DNA of 64,000 bases from Thermoplasmata archaeon (GCA_021816865.1 JAKAWX010000004.1:106103-170102), one strand, 5' to 3'; shown: positions 17,460-26,302, numbered from the stretch's first letter. A program made the numbers and translations. The notes: generated by a model from the sequence alone, not told the origin.

Positions 17460-18587
17460 CTACTTACGTTTGCGGGCGGCGGGCCGCCGCGCCGGGGTCC
17501 GGGCGGTCCGAGGTCGTGCCGGGCGACGGGGTCGGCTCCGGGCGGCCGGCCGTGCGAGAGGGGCCGTGGGGGCGACTCTCCGAGGGGGCGTCGAGGGCGG
17601 GGGGGCGGCCCGCTCGGCCGGAACGACCGCCGGCCGCGGGGGTGCCGGAAGGCCGAGATGCTGGCAGAGCGCCGCCTCGCGCTCGAACGGAAGACCGAGC
17701 CGACGGGCCTCCTCCCGCTCCTCCTCGGCGAGCGACGGCTCGCCGGTGCGTGCGAGGGCGACGGAGTGCAGGAACCTAAGCTGCGGGTCTTCGGGAGTGC
17801 GGGCGAGCATCGCCTCGATCTCGACGCGGGCGCCGACCCAATCCCCGAGGTCGGCGAGGGCGGCGACGAGGTGGGCGCGTACCTCGGTCCTTGCCTCGTC
17901 CTCCTCGAGCAAGGCTCGGTAGACCTCGACCTCCTCCCGCGGACGGGATCGAGCGCCGAACACGGCTGCTTTCCCCATCCGTGCGTCGACGTCGTCCGGA
18001 CGCCCGGAGAGCACCTCGTCGAACGCCCGGTCCGCGTCGTCCACGAGGCCGAGCGCGAGCAGCGCGCGCCCGACCCCGATCTTCGCGGGCCCGAACTCGG
18101 GCTTGAGGTCGACCGCCTGGCGATAGAACCGCAGCGCGAGCGCCGGCACTCCCCAATCGAGCCAGGTCCGGGCGCGGTGCACGACCTCGTCGAGCTGCTG
18201 CGCACTCGGAAGTAAGCGGCGGCTCTCGCGCGGGGGGGCACGCGGCTCCTCGCCGAGCATGGTCTCGAGCCCGAGCTGGCGCGCGAGTTCGGTGAACCGC
18301 GGCCCTTCGACCAGGGTGCCGCCCCGTCGAACGACGTCGGCGGCGATCGCGAGCGGAAGGTGGCCCGGCGTGAAGACGACCGCGCGGACGGAGGCCCCCG
18401 CATCCGAGTCGAACAGCTTGCGGATCGTCTCGAGCGAGACCCGCGTCGGGTCTTCGAGAAAGGCGTAGAGGAATCCGTCGCCCGTGCGGAGCACGAGGCC
18501 CTCGGGGATCGGCTTCGCGGCGTCGAGCCGCTGGCCCATCGCCTCGACCAGTGCGCTTGCGAGCCCGACGAACGCGGACGGCGTCAT
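17460..18587 (-). CDS. TPR-containing protein with basic C-terminal tail
   Basis: This protein has 375 residues. The N-terminal about 110 residues form an alpha/beta domain (GDGFLYAFLEDPTRVSLETI, VVFTPGHLPLAIAADVV) that I do not recognise. The middle holds TPR-like repeats (ALRFYRQAVDLKPEFGPAKI, AVFGARSRPREEVEVY). The last about 60 residues are Pro/Arg/Ala-rich and strongly basic, suggesting nucleic-acid or acidic-partner contact. The ATG at 18587 is divergent from the GGPP synthase gene across only 55 bases. Confidence 0.6.
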   Translation of the reverse strand: MTPSAFVGLASALVEAMGQRLDAAKPIPEGLVLRTGDGFLYAFLEDPTRVSLETIRKLFDSDAGASVRAVVFTPGHLPLAIAADVVRRGGTLVEGPRFTELARQLGLETMLGEEPRAPPRESRRLLPSAQQLDEVVHRARTWLDWGVPALALRFYRQAVDLKPEFGPAKIGVGRALLALGLVDDADRAFDEVLSGRPDDVDARMGKAAVFGARSRPREEVEVYRALLEEDEARTEVRAHLVAALADLGDWVGARVEIEAMLARTPEDPQLRFLHSVALARTGEPSLAEEEREEARRLGLPFEREAALCQHLGLPAPPRPAVVPAERAAPPPSTPPRRVAPTAPLARPAARSRPRRPARPRTARTPARRPAARKRK

Positions 18588-18608
18588 CGCCGGTGGGAAG
18601 GCCCGGTG

Positions 18609-18619
18609 CGTTAAATACC
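18609..18619 (+). promoter_or_regulatory. TATA-like box of GGPP synthase
   Basis: CGTTAAATACC lies 24-34 bases before the GTG at 18643 and fixes this start, which is well inside a longer open frame. Confidence 0.55.
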
Positions 18620-18642
18620 ATGGTCGTCCAACGGAAACCGCC

Positions 18643-19704
18643 GTGAACCTGGCCGCCGTTTTCCGCTACCTTCCCGCGATCGAGGCCGAGCTCAAAGCGA
18701 CGTACGTGCGGGAGCGGCCGCGGGTTCCCCCGGCCCTCCGTCCGTACCTGGATGCCAACCGCGAGTTCTCCCTGCGCGGCGGCAAGCGGTTCCGTGCGGT
18801 GCTCGTTCTCGCGGGCTACCACCTCGCCACGGGCCGCGCGCCGCGGCCGGTGCTCTCGGCGGCGGCGGCGCTCGAGCACTTCCAGAGCTGGATGCTGATC
18901 CACGACGACATCATCGACCACGCCGAAGAACGGCGAGGTGGGCCGAGCCTGCACCGGGCGATGGCACGCGAGCACGAACGGGCAAAGCTCGGCGGGTCGA
19001 GCGAGGAGTACGGCACCGGGACCGCGATCACCCTCGGCGACCTCGAGGAGCCGTTCACCGTCGAGGCCCTCCTCGCGGCCCGCGCACCGGCGGCGGCCCG
19101 GCTCGCCGCGCTCGCCGAGTACGTTCGGATGACGCGCGAGACGGCGTACGGCCAGCTCCTCGACATTCGTAACGGGACGCTCGCGCCGGGCGACGTCCGC
19201 GAGGAGGACGTGCTGAACGTCCACCGCCTCAAGTCGGCCGTCTACACGGTCGCCGCGCCGCTGCGGATCGGCGCTCTCCTCGGCGGGACGCCCGAGCGTC
19301 GCCTCGCCGACCTCACCGCGTTCGCGACCGATGTCGGGATCGCCTTCCAGCTACGCGACGACGTACTCGGCGCCGGCTACGACGCCGAGGCGAGCGGCAA
19401 GAGCGCGAACGACCTTATCGAGGGAAAGCGCACGTTGCTCGTCGTCCGCGCCTGGCAGCAAGGCAGCGAGGAGGATCGGACCCGGCTCGCCCGCGTCCTC
19501 GGGAACCCGACCGCCTCGCCCGAGGATGTCGAGCGGGCGCGCGAGGTCATCCGCGGGACCGGGAGCCTCGAGTATTCCGAGCGCCGGATCGCGGAGCTGA
19601 CCGAACGCGCGATCGCCCGCGTGGCGTCGAGCCGGACGATCCGGCCCGAGGGGAAACCGCTCCTTCGCGACGTCGCCGACCGGCTCGTGCGGCGGAAAGC
19701 GTAG
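18643..19704 (+). CDS. Geranylgeranyl diphosphate synthase-like polyprenyl synthetase
   Basis: This 353-residue trans-prenyltransferase condenses DMAPP or longer allylic diphosphates with IPP to make the C20 precursor of archaeal ether lipids. It has the GGKRFR substrate motif, the first Asp-rich motif DDIID (residues 88-92) and the second as RDDVLG (239-243), whose fifth residue is Gly. A mevalonate kinase of the same pathway is encoded at 55957-56934. I used the GTG at 18643 because a TATA-like box precedes it at leaderless spacing. Confidence 0.88.
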   Translation: MNLAAVFRYLPAIEAELKATYVRERPRVPPALRPYLDANREFSLRGGKRFRAVLVLAGYHLATGRAPRPVLSAAAALEHFQSWMLIHDDIIDHAEERRGGPSLHRAMAREHERAKLGGSSEEYGTGTAITLGDLEEPFTVEALLAARAPAAARLAALAEYVRMTRETAYGQLLDIRNGTLAPGDVREEDVLNVHRLKSAVYTVAAPLRIGALLGGTPERRLADLTAFATDVGIAFQLRDDVLGAGYDAEASGKSANDLIEGKRTLLVVRAWQQGSEEDRTRLARVLGNPTASPEDVERAREVIRGTGSLEYSERRIAELTERAIARVASSRTIRPEGKPLLRDVADRLVRRKA

Positions 19705-19727
19705 CGGGCCCGGCTATCGGCCGGCGC

Positions 19728-20105
19728 TCAAACGGGCCCGGACTCGACGGTCGGCTGGACGCCGGCCGCCTGGAGGGCCTGCGTGAGCTCCTGCTGCAGC
19801 GTCGTGTAGCGCTCGCGCAGGTGGTTCTCCTGCCGTTCGATCGCCTTCAGACGGACCTCGGCGGTCTCCTTCTCCTCGGTGAGGAGGTCCTCGACCTCCT
19901 TGCGTCCCTTCGCCTTCACCAGGAGTCCCCCGATCGGGCGGTAGATCGTCGCGTCCTCGGGGACGGTCTTCAGCTCCTCGAGCGTATGGGAGACCTCCCG
20001 CACCTTGAGGTCGATCTGCAGCCGCTGCTGCTGGACCGCTCCGAGCTCCTGCTGGAGCCGTTGGAACTGCTTGATGTCGTTCTGAAGCTTCGCGGGAAGC
20101 GCCAC
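19728..20105 (-). CDS. pfdB: Prefoldin subunit beta
   Basis: This 125-residue protein has the two long coiled-coil helices and central hairpin of prefoldin beta (QNDIKQFQRLQQELG, IYRPIGGLLVKAKG). It forms a hexamer with the alpha subunit encoded at 32334-32795 and passes unfolded proteins to the thermosome. The start is GTG at 20105, with a TATA-like CTTATCTTG at 20126-20134 about 25 bases upstream. It lies 39 bases downstream of the Pcc1-like gene. Confidence 0.9.
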   Translation of the reverse strand: MALPAKLQNDIKQFQRLQQELGAVQQQRLQIDLKVREVSHTLEELKTVPEDATIYRPIGGLLVKAKGRKEVEDLLTEEKETAEVRLKAIERQENHLRERYTTLQQELTQALQAAGVQPTVESGPV

Positions 20106-20144
20106 GGACGACCGACCTCCCGCGCAAGATAAGCACTTCGGGCG

Positions 20145-20435
20145 CTAGGGGGACGACGCCGAGGCGCCGGCCGGGCGGGCCGCCGCGCGTCCGGTGCGCA
20201 GCGCGAGGTCGACCCAGCCGAGATACGTGTTGAGCGCGGCCCGCATCGCCCCGACGTCCCGGGCGGTAATCGCGACCTCGACCGTCGCCGTGTCGGGAGA
20301 GGAGACGGTCGCCCGCGTACGTGGGACCTCGCGCGACGCCTCAGGCCCAAGAGCGGAATGGAGCCAGACGCAAAGCGCGGGGTCGGCGAGCCGGACGGTC
20401 ACGCGGGCCGTCCACTCCGATCGCGCGTCGCTCAT
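20145..20435 (-). CDS. KEOPS complex Pcc1-like subunit
   Basis: This 96-residue alpha/beta protein resembles Pcc1/CGI-121-partner subunits of the KEOPS complex, which makes t6A37 in tRNA. It has the ending AMRAALNTYLGWVDLAL typical of the dimerising helix. Its ATG at 20435 overlaps the PurB stop (ATGA), so it is co-translated with PurB. Prefoldin beta follows. No other KEOPS gene is in the window. Confidence 0.7.
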   Translation of the reverse strand: MSDARSEWTARVTVRLADPALCVWLHSALGPEASREVPRTRATVSSPDTATVEVAITARDVGAMRAALNTYLGWVDLALRTGRAAARPAGASASSP

Positions 20436-21796
20436 CGTGCGAGATCGCGATCGAGCCGGGCGAGGACGCGGTCGGTCTTTTCCGCCGCGGCCCGGACGTA
20501 GGCGGACGGGTCGAGGAGCGCGTCGATCTGCTCGTCGGAGAGGTGGGCGCGGACCGTCGGGTCCCCTTTCGCACGGCTCGCGAGCGAGCCGGTCCCCGCC
20601 GCGTGCGTGAGTCGGCGCAAGAGCTCGTGCGCGTCGGACCGGGCGAGCCCGCCCGAGGTGAGCGCGAGCATGAGGCTCTCGGTCATCGCCTCCCCGCCCG
20701 AGCGAGCGATCTCGGCCGTCATCCGGTCGACGTCGACCTTCAGTCCCGAGAAGACGCCGGTGAGCTTCGTCAGGAGGTCGTCGGTGAGGACGATCGCGTG
20801 CGGGAGCACGATCCGCTCGTTCGCGGAGTTCGAGAGGTCCCGTTCGTGCCATTGCGCCATGTTCTCGAGCGGTGGGAGGGCGAACGCCCGGACGAGCCGC
20901 GCGAGGCTCGTCACGTTCTCGCTGACCAGCGGGTTGCGCTTCTGGGCCATCGTCGAGCTGCCGACCTGGTGGGCCTCGTCGAACGGCTCCTGGACCTCGG
21001 CGATCTCCGTCCGTTGGAGGTTCCGCACCTCGGTGCCGAGCCGCTCGGCGGTCCCGGCGATGAGCGCGAGCAGGTTCGTGAACTCCGCCACGCGGTCGCG
21101 ACCCACGATCTGCGTAGGGGCCTCGTCGGCGACGATCCCGAGCTTTTTCATCACCCGCGACTCCACCTCGCTCGCGTGCCGACCGAACGACGCGCCGGTG
21201 CCGACCGCACCGGCCATCTTGCCGACCGCGAGGCGCGGGCGAAGGTCGTCCAGGCGCTCGCGGTGGCGCATCACTTCCGCCGCGGCGACCGCGACCTTGT
21301 AGCCGAAGCTGATCGGAACCGCGTGCTGGCCGTGCGTCCGGCCGATCTCGGCCGTCGCTCGGTGACGGCGGGCGAGGTCGACCAGCACTTTCGCGAGGTC
21401 GGTGAGGTCGCCCCGCAACACGGCGAGGCTCTCGGCGAGCTCGAGGGCGAGCGCGGTGTCGGTGATGTCGGCGCTGGTCGCCCCGAAATGCACCCATCGG
21501 CCGGCGGGACCGGCGGCTTCCGCGAGCGCCCGGGAGATCGCCATGACGTCGTGGCGCAGCGACCGTTCCAGCTCGTCGACGCGGTCGACCGAGACGGAGG
21601 CGACGTGCGCGGCCCGGTCGATCGCGTCCGCCGCCTCCTTCGGGACGAGGCCGAGGTCGGCCTCCGCGGCCGCGAGCGCGGCCTCGACCCGCAGCGCGCG
21701 TTCGAGGCGGGCGCGGCGAGAGAAGAGCGCCCGCACGGAATCGCGTCCGTAGCGGAACTCGAGCGGACAAAAGAGGGACGACGATTCGTCCGCCAC
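20432..21796 (-). CDS. purB: Adenylosuccinate lyase
   Basis: This 454-residue fumarase/aspartase-superfamily enzyme cleaves SAICAR and adenylosuccinate in purine synthesis. It has the family signature GSSTMAQKRNP, the catalytic-His region GRTHGQHAVP and the N-terminal HFGATSADITDT. A perfect palindromic TATA box (GCTATATAGC) is at 21816-21825, centred about 25 bases before the ATG. PurF of the same pathway is at 49615-51021. The operon continues into Pcc1 and prefoldin beta. Confidence 0.95.
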   Translation of the reverse strand: MADESSSLFCPLEFRYGRDSVRALFSRRARLERALRVEAALAAAEADLGLVPKEAADAIDRAAHVASVSVDRVDELERSLRHDVMAISRALAEAAGPAGRWVHFGATSADITDTALALELAESLAVLRGDLTDLAKVLVDLARRHRATAEIGRTHGQHAVPISFGYKVAVAAAEVMRHRERLDDLRPRLAVGKMAGAVGTGASFGRHASEVESRVMKKLGIVADEAPTQIVGRDRVAEFTNLLALIAGTAERLGTEVRNLQRTEIAEVQEPFDEAHQVGSSTMAQKRNPLVSENVTSLARLVRAFALPPLENMAQWHERDLSNSANERIVLPHAIVLTDDLLTKLTGVFSGLKVDVDRMTAEIARSGGEAMTESLMLALTSGGLARSDAHELLRRLTHAAGTGSLASRAKGDPTVRAHLSDEQIDALLDPSAYVRAAAEKTDRVLARLDRDLAR

Positions 21797-21815
21797 GACC
21801 GGGGAGCCGGGGCGG

Positions 21816-21825
21816 GCTATATAGC
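21816..21825 (-). promoter_or_regulatory. Palindromic TATA box of purB operon
   Basis: GCTATATAGC is a perfect palindrome centred about 25 bases before the purB ATG at 21796. Being symmetric it could also serve the divergent carbamate kinase gene, with a leader of about 40 bases. Confidence 0.6.
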
Positions 21826-21886
21826 GGTTCGCCGCGCGCCGGCGGTCGGCGCCCCTCGACCCGCGGCTTCTTCAAGGCCGGACCCG

Positions 21887-22861
21887 ATGGGCCGCCCGAA
21901 GATGACGGCCGGCCTTCTGGTCGCGCTTGGCGGCAACGCGCTCCAGCGGGCCGGGGGCACGGGCTCGTGGGAGGAGGCGCGCGCCCAGATGCGCGCGACC
22001 GTCGCGGTGCTCGCCGAGGTCGCCTCCGAGGGGGGCCCGCTCGTCCTCACGCACGGCAACGGGCCCCAGATCGGTACCCTCCTCCGCCAGAACGAGCTCG
22101 CGGACCGTGAGGTCGCCTCCCGTCCGATGGACGTCCTCGGGGCGGAAACGCAGGGCCAGATCGGCTACCTCATCCAGACAGAACTGACGCCGGCCCTCAG
22201 GCGGCGCCGGGTGAGCCGTTCCGTCCTCACGATCGTGAGCCGCATGGAAGTGGCGCGGGCGGACCCGGCGTTCCGCCACCCGGAGAAGCCCGTCGGCCGG
22301 TACTACACCGACGACGAGGCCCGGCGGTTCCGCAAGCAGCTCGGGTGGTCGATGGAGTACGACGGCGCGCGGGGCGGCTGGCGACGGGTCGTGCCGTCCC
22401 CCCGACCCGTGCGCTGGCTCGAGGGAGACGCGGTCCGTCACCTGCTCGAGGCACGTCTCGCGTCGAGCTGGGTCCCGGTCGTCGCGGGCGGCGGAGGGAT
22501 CCCCGTCGTCCGGCGTCCCGACGGAGGCTACGAGGGTGTCGAAGCCGTCATCGACAAGGACCTCGCCGCCTCGCTGGTCGCCCGGGAGCTCGACCTCGAC
22601 ACCCTCGCGATCGTGACGGACGTCCCCGGTGCGGCCGTCGCGTTCCGTCGGCCGGGCGAGCGATGGCTCCGTGACGTCTCGCTCACGGAGCTCGAGCGCC
22701 TCGCCGCGGCGGGAGAGTTCTCCGCCGGCAGCATGGGACCGAAGGTCGAGGCCGGGATCGGGTTCCTCCGCGGCGGGGGTCGTCGATTCGTGATCACCGA
22801 CATCCCGTCGCTCGCGCGGGCCCTGCAGGGCGAGGCGGGAACTCTCGTCACGGCGCGCTAG
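21887..22861 (+). CDS. arcC: Carbamate kinase
   Basis: This 324-residue amino-acid-kinase-fold enzyme transfers phosphate between carbamoyl phosphate and ADP. It shows LLVALGGNALQRAG, THGNGPQIG, DVLGAETQGQIGY, VAGGGGIPVV and the C-terminal SAGSMGPKVEAG, all as in ArcC/CPKA. The ATG at 21887 begins MGRPKMTAG; the second ATG at 21902 is also possible. No arginine deiminase or ornithine transcarbamylase is nearby. The 3' end overlaps the next, convergent gene by 14 bases. Confidence 0.9.
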   Translation: MGRPKMTAGLLVALGGNALQRAGGTGSWEEARAQMRATVAVLAEVASEGGPLVLTHGNGPQIGTLLRQNELADREVASRPMDVLGAETQGQIGYLIQTELTPALRRRRVSRSVLTIVSRMEVARADPAFRHPEKPVGRYYTDDEARRFRKQLGWSMEYDGARGGWRRVVPSPRPVRWLEGDAVRHLLEARLASSWVPVVAGGGGIPVVRRPDGGYEGVEAVIDKDLAASLVARELDLDTLAIVTDVPGAAVAFRRPGERWLRDVSLTELERLAAAGEFSAGSMGPKVEAGIGFLRGGGRRFVITDIPSLARALQGEAGTLVTAR

Positions 22862-23660
22862 GGCCGCGAGGCTCGTCTCGTCGGAGGATGCGATCCACCC
22901 CGGTCCCGTACTGGAGCGCCCGCTTCGGCCGTTCCGCGAGGCGCGCCGGCAGGCCGCGCCGCTCGGCCCAGGCCCGGAGGAACGCCTTCGGCGTGGGCCG
23001 GGGGCTTCGGAGCGCGATCGGGATCTCCCGGGCGGCCGCGACGAATCCCGGGTCGAGGTACGGCGCATGGACCGTCCTGCCGAACCGACGTGCGATCGCT
23101 TGCGAGCGGGGCCAATCGTCGCGCAGCAGGCGGGCGAGGTCGTCGTCGGAACGCCGGCGCAGGGCGTCGTCATCGAGCGACCGGTAGTGGGCGTAGCCGA
23201 GGAAGAGCTCGTCCGCCCCCTGGCCGCAGAGCACCTCGGTCGCCGGAGCGTGGCGGACCGCGAGGCCGAAGGCGACGAGGACCCGACGCACGACGGACGG
23301 AACGTGCGAGGTCGTGTCGGCGAGCTCCGCGGCCATGGCGCGGACGTCCGCCTCCGACACGATCGCGGGGACCCACCGCAGGCGGAGGGTACGCGCGGCC
23401 TCCTCGGCGTCCAAGAGGTCCGGGCTCTGCGGCGTCCCGACCGTCGCCAGCACGAGTCCCCGGCGCTCGCGGAGCTCCCAAGCGAGGAACGACGAATCGA
23501 GCCCGCCCGAGAAGAGGAGCGCGAGCGGTCCCGCCCCCGTCGTCCACGGTGCGAGGGCCCGCTCCCACGCGGATTCGAGGGCCTCGGAAGGCCCGCTCGG
23601 GAGCGCCACCATCGGATCGAGGGCCGGACCGCGCACGCCGAGCGAACGCTTTAACGACAC
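22848..23660 (-). CDS. Asparagine-synthase-like PP-loop domain without glutaminase half
   Basis: This protein of about 270 residues matches only the C-terminal synthetase domain of AsnB-type enzymes. It has the PP-loop LLFSGGLDSSFLAW and the CGQGADELFLGY motif, both intact. The N-terminal Ntn glutaminase domain that supplies ammonia is absent, so it must use free ammonia, another protein's ammonia, or a different nucleophile. The GTG at 23660 is the longest start, but the TATA-like box of the divergent HAD gene lies within that first stretch. The ATG at 23612 (MVALPSGPSEAL) may be the true start. Confidence 0.7.
   Translation of the reverse strand: MSLKRSLGVRGPALDPMVALPSGPSEALESAWERALAPWTTGAGPLALLFSGGLDSSFLAWELRERRGLVLATVGTPQSPDLLDAEEAARTLRLRWVPAIVSEADVRAMAAELADTTSHVPSVVRRVLVAFGLAVRHAPATEVLCGQGADELFLGYAHYRSLDDDALRRRSDDDLARLLRDDWPRSQAIARRFGRTVHAPYLDPGFVAAAREIPIALRSPRPTPKAFLRAWAERRGLPARLAERPKRALQYGTGVDRILRRDEPRGPSAP
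23647..23656 (+). promoter_or_regulatory. TATA-like box of the HAD phosphatase gene
   Basis: CGCTTTAACG lies 22-31 bases before the ATG at 23678. It falls inside the first codons of the divergent asparagine-synthase-like gene if that gene starts at 23660. Confidence 0.45.
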
Positions 23661-23677
23661 CGCGCGTCCCCGGCCCG

Positions 23678-24256
23678 ATGGCGCCGAGCGGGTCCGGCTC
23701 CCGCGGAGGACAACGTGCGTTGTTCGTAGACCGGGACGGCACGCTCAACCCGGACCTCCACTACCTTCGGGAGCCCGAGCGCCTCGAACTCTATCGCGGG
23801 GTCGGAGAAGTGCTCGCCGCCGCCCGCCGGCACGGGTACCTCGTCCTCTGCGTCACCAACCAGTCGGGGGTCGAGCGCGGGTTCTACCGGGACGAGGAGG
23901 TCGAGGGGATCCATGCGCGGCTCAACGAGCGTCTGAGAGCGTACGGGGCCACGGTCGACGCGTTCTACTATTGCCCGCACGCCCCCGAGCGGGGCTGCGA
24001 CTGCCGCAAGCCGGGCACGGGACTCTTCGAGCGCGCCGCGCGGGAGTGGGGTGTCGACTTTCGCACCAGCGCCGTGGTCGGGGACCGCGCCCTCGACATC
24101 GCGGCGGGCCACCGGCTCGGGGCGTTGACCGCCCTCGTCTGGGTCGACGGCCACCGGTCCGCGATCCGGGCCGAGCTCGACGAGCTCCGCGTCGTCCCCG
24201 ACCTCTCGGCCGATTCGTTCCGGGCCGCGGTCTACCGGATCCTCGCCCGGGGCTGA
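23678..24256 (+). CDS. HAD-IIIA phosphatase, GmhB/histidinol-phosphatase type
   Basis: This 192-residue HAD-superfamily phosphatase starts its catalytic loop with LFVDRDGTLN (nucleophile Asp and acid/base Asp). It continues with TNQSGVERG and the zinc-loop cysteines and histidine of GmhB enzymes (CPHAPERGCDCRKPG). GVVGDRALDIAAG-type motif IV closes the site. The substrate is a phosphorylated sugar (heptose bisphosphate) or histidinol phosphate, and the sequence alone does not decide. Confidence 0.85.
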   Translation: MAPSGSGSRGGQRALFVDRDGTLNPDLHYLREPERLELYRGVGEVLAAARRHGYLVLCVTNQSGVERGFYRDEEVEGIHARLNERLRAYGATVDAFYYCPHAPERGCDCRKPGTGLFERAAREWGVDFRTSAVVGDRALDIAAGHRLGALTALVWVDGHRSAIRAELDELRVVPDLSADSFRAAVYRILARG

Positions 24257-24326
24257 ACGGGCCCTCCGCCCTCGGCCCCGGAAGGCGTTAAGCCGACCGC
24301 CTTTTGGGCCGGCGAGGGTCGGTCTC

Positions 24327-25088
24327 GTGCTCTCCTCGTTCGCTCTCGCGGTCGCCGGCGTCGTCGCGACCTGCGGCCTCGCCGGCGCGGCGGTCGCGGC
24401 CCGAGCGCTCACCCTGCCGGCCGGCGCGGTCGCCGCCGTCTTCGGCTCGCTGATCGTCGTGCTGGTCGGGTTCCCGTTCCTCGCTCTCCTGATCCTCTTC
24501 GTCGTCGCGAGCGTCCTCGCGACTCGCTACCAGCTGAGCGAGAAGCGTCGCCGCTCCGTCCAGGAAGGCGCGGCGGGGGAGCGCGGGGTCTCGAACGTCG
24601 TCGCCCACATCGTCGTGCCGACGGCGCTCGCGGTCGCGGCGGTCGGGGTCGCCCCGCACCTTGAGTTCGGCGCGCTCGCGGTCCTCTACACGAGCGCGCT
24701 CGCCTTCGGCGCCTCCGACACGTTCGCGAGCGAGTTCGGCGTGCTCGCGGGCCGCGCCCGCAGCATCCTCACGCTCCGTCCGGTCGAGCCCGGTACGAAC
24801 GGCGGTGTCTCGGCGGTCGGTCAGGCGTTCGCGTTCGCGGGGGCCGTCACCACCGCGCTCGTCGCGGTCGGCCTCTTCGCGGCGTTCGCGATGCCGGTCG
24901 TCCGTCCCGCGGAATTCGTCGCGACGGCCGTGGTCGCGGGCTTCGCGGGCTGCCAGGTCGACTCCGTGCTCGGCGAGGCCCTCGAGAACCGAGGCCTCCT
25001 CACCAAGGGGGCCACGAACCTCCTCGGCATGATCTCCGCGGTCGCGATCGCGACCGCGATCTGGGCCGCCCTCGGGGGGACGATCTAG
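24327..25088 (+). CDS. DUF92-family integral membrane protein
   Basis: This 253-residue membrane protein has six or more hydrophobic segments and the DUF92 motifs SDTFASEFG, PVEPGTNGGVS and FAGCQVDSVLGE. The family includes the plant phytyl-phosphate kinase VTE6, so a polyprenyl-phosphate kinase role is plausible in an archaeon. The start is GTG at 24327. The stop TAG shares a base with the GTG of queC (TAGTG), so the two are co-translated. Confidence 0.8.
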   Translation: MLSSFALAVAGVVATCGLAGAAVAARALTLPAGAVAAVFGSLIVVLVGFPFLALLILFVVASVLATRYQLSEKRRRSVQEGAAGERGVSNVVAHIVVPTALAVAAVGVAPHLEFGALAVLYTSALAFGASDTFASEFGVLAGRARSILTLRPVEPGTNGGVSAVGQAFAFAGAVTTALVAVGLFAAFAMPVVRPAEFVATAVVAGFAGCQVDSVLGEALENRGLLTKGATNLLGMISAVAIATAIWAALGGTI

Positions 25089-25801
25089 TGCCGAAGGCTC
25101 CGAGCGGGGGCAGCGTCGTCCTCCTGTCGGGAGGGATGGACTCGGCCACGTGTCTCGCGCTCGCCGCGCGCGACCGCCCTCCGGTCCGCGCCCTCACGAT
25201 CGTCTACGGGCAGCGGCACCTGCGCGAGATCCGCTCGGCGCGAAGGCTCGCCCGTCACTTCGCGGTGGCCCGGCACATCGTCCTCGACCTTCCCCTCGGC
25301 CCGCTGCTCGACTCGGCCCTCACGCGCTCCGGGCGCAGCCTCCCGAGAACGCGACGTCGCGGGGGATCGATCCCGACGACGTACGTGCCGGCGCGCAACA
25401 CGATCCTCCTCGCGGTGGCGCTCGGTTACGCCGAAAGCGAAGGATGCGGAGCGATCTACTACGGCGCCAACGCGGTCGACTACTCGGGCTACCCGGATTG
25501 TCGGCCCGAGTACGTACGGGCGTTCGCGCGTCTCGCCCGGCTCGCCACCCGGGCCGGCGTCGAAGGGGGACGGACGATCCGCGTCGTCGCCCCGCTGCTC
25601 CGCCGGTCGAAGGGCGACATCGTGCGGCTCGGCGAGCGCCTCGGAGTCCCCTGGGAACTCACCTGGAGCTGCTACGTGGGCGGCGAACGGCCGTGCGGCC
25701 GCTGCGATGCCTGTCGGCTGCGGGCCCGAGGGTTCCGCCAAGCGGGTCGCACCGACCCGCTCGCCCCGGGCGTTCGCCCCGAATCGCGGCGACGGGCCTA
25801 G
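25088..25801 (+). CDS. queC: 7-cyano-7-deazaguanine synthase (QueC)
   Basis: This 237-residue PP-loop ATPase makes preQ0, the precursor of archaeosine in archaeal tRNA. The PP-loop is VVLLSGGMDSATC. The zinc site near the C-terminus has four Cys (CYVGGERPCGRCDAC), and YVPARNTILLAVA is also typical. It overlaps DUF92 by one base and the convergent MscL gene by four. No TGT or ArcS gene is in the window. Confidence 0.92.
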   Translation: MPKAPSGGSVVLLSGGMDSATCLALAARDRPPVRALTIVYGQRHLREIRSARRLARHFAVARHIVLDLPLGPLLDSALTRSGRSLPRTRRRGGSIPTTYVPARNTILLAVALGYAESEGCGAIYYGANAVDYSGYPDCRPEYVRAFARLARLATRAGVEGGRTIRVVAPLLRRSKGDIVRLGERLGVPWELTWSCYVGGERPCGRCDACRLRARGFRQAGRTDPLAPGVRPESRRRA

Positions 25802-26217
25802 GCCACCGGCGTCACCGGCGAGCCGCACGCCGAGCAGCGCTTCGCGGCGAGCGGGATCTGCGAGAGGCACTCGGGGCACGCGCGGGTCGTGGGGGCCGGC
25901 TTCGGGGCCCTCGCCTCCCGGCGGTCCATGAAGCGCTGGTACGGCAGGGCGATCGCGAAGAAGACGACGATCGCGATGATGAGGAACGAGATCACCGAAT
26001 TGAGGAACGCCCCCTGCTGGAACGTGCTCCCGTTCACCGTGTACTTCCACGACGAGAAGTCGAATTTCCCGGCCACGCCGATGAGCGGGGTGAAGATGTC
26101 GGCGACCAGCGCCGTGATGAGCGCGGAGAACGCGGCGCCGATGACGAACGCGACCGCCAGCTGGACGAGGTTGCCCCGCATCAGGAACTTGACGAAGTCC
26201 TCTCGGACGGATGCCAT
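25798..26217 (-). CDS. mscL: Large-conductance mechanosensitive channel with C-terminal zinc ribbon
   Basis: This 139-residue protein has the two MscL transmembrane helices. The first follows REDFVKFLMRGNLVQLAVAF; the second is SVISFLIIAIVVFFAIALPY. It opens under hypo-osmotic stress to release solutes. Where the usual cytoplasmic helix bundle should be, it has a Cys4 zinc-ribbon-like tail (CPEC then CSAC about 11 residues later). The ATG at 26217 begins a typical MscL N-terminus. Confidence 0.9.
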   Translation of the reverse strand: MASVREDFVKFLMRGNLVQLAVAFVIGAAFSALITALVADIFTPLIGVAGKFDFSSWKYTVNGSTFQQGAFLNSVISFLIIAIVVFFAIALPYQRFMDRREARAPKPAPTTRACPECLSQIPLAAKRCSACGSPVTPVA

Positions 26218-26302
26218 ATAGTCGCCCTCGCGCCCGAGGAGCCGGCCCGCCTATTTGGACTTTCCCCGTACGGCCCGGGTGCGCGGGGGACCCCGGGAGG
26301 CG

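Noticed and set aside
20321..21886. Long rightward frame upstream of carbamate kinase
   Set aside because: It is antisense to purB, which has full family motifs. The kinase similarity begins only at 21887.
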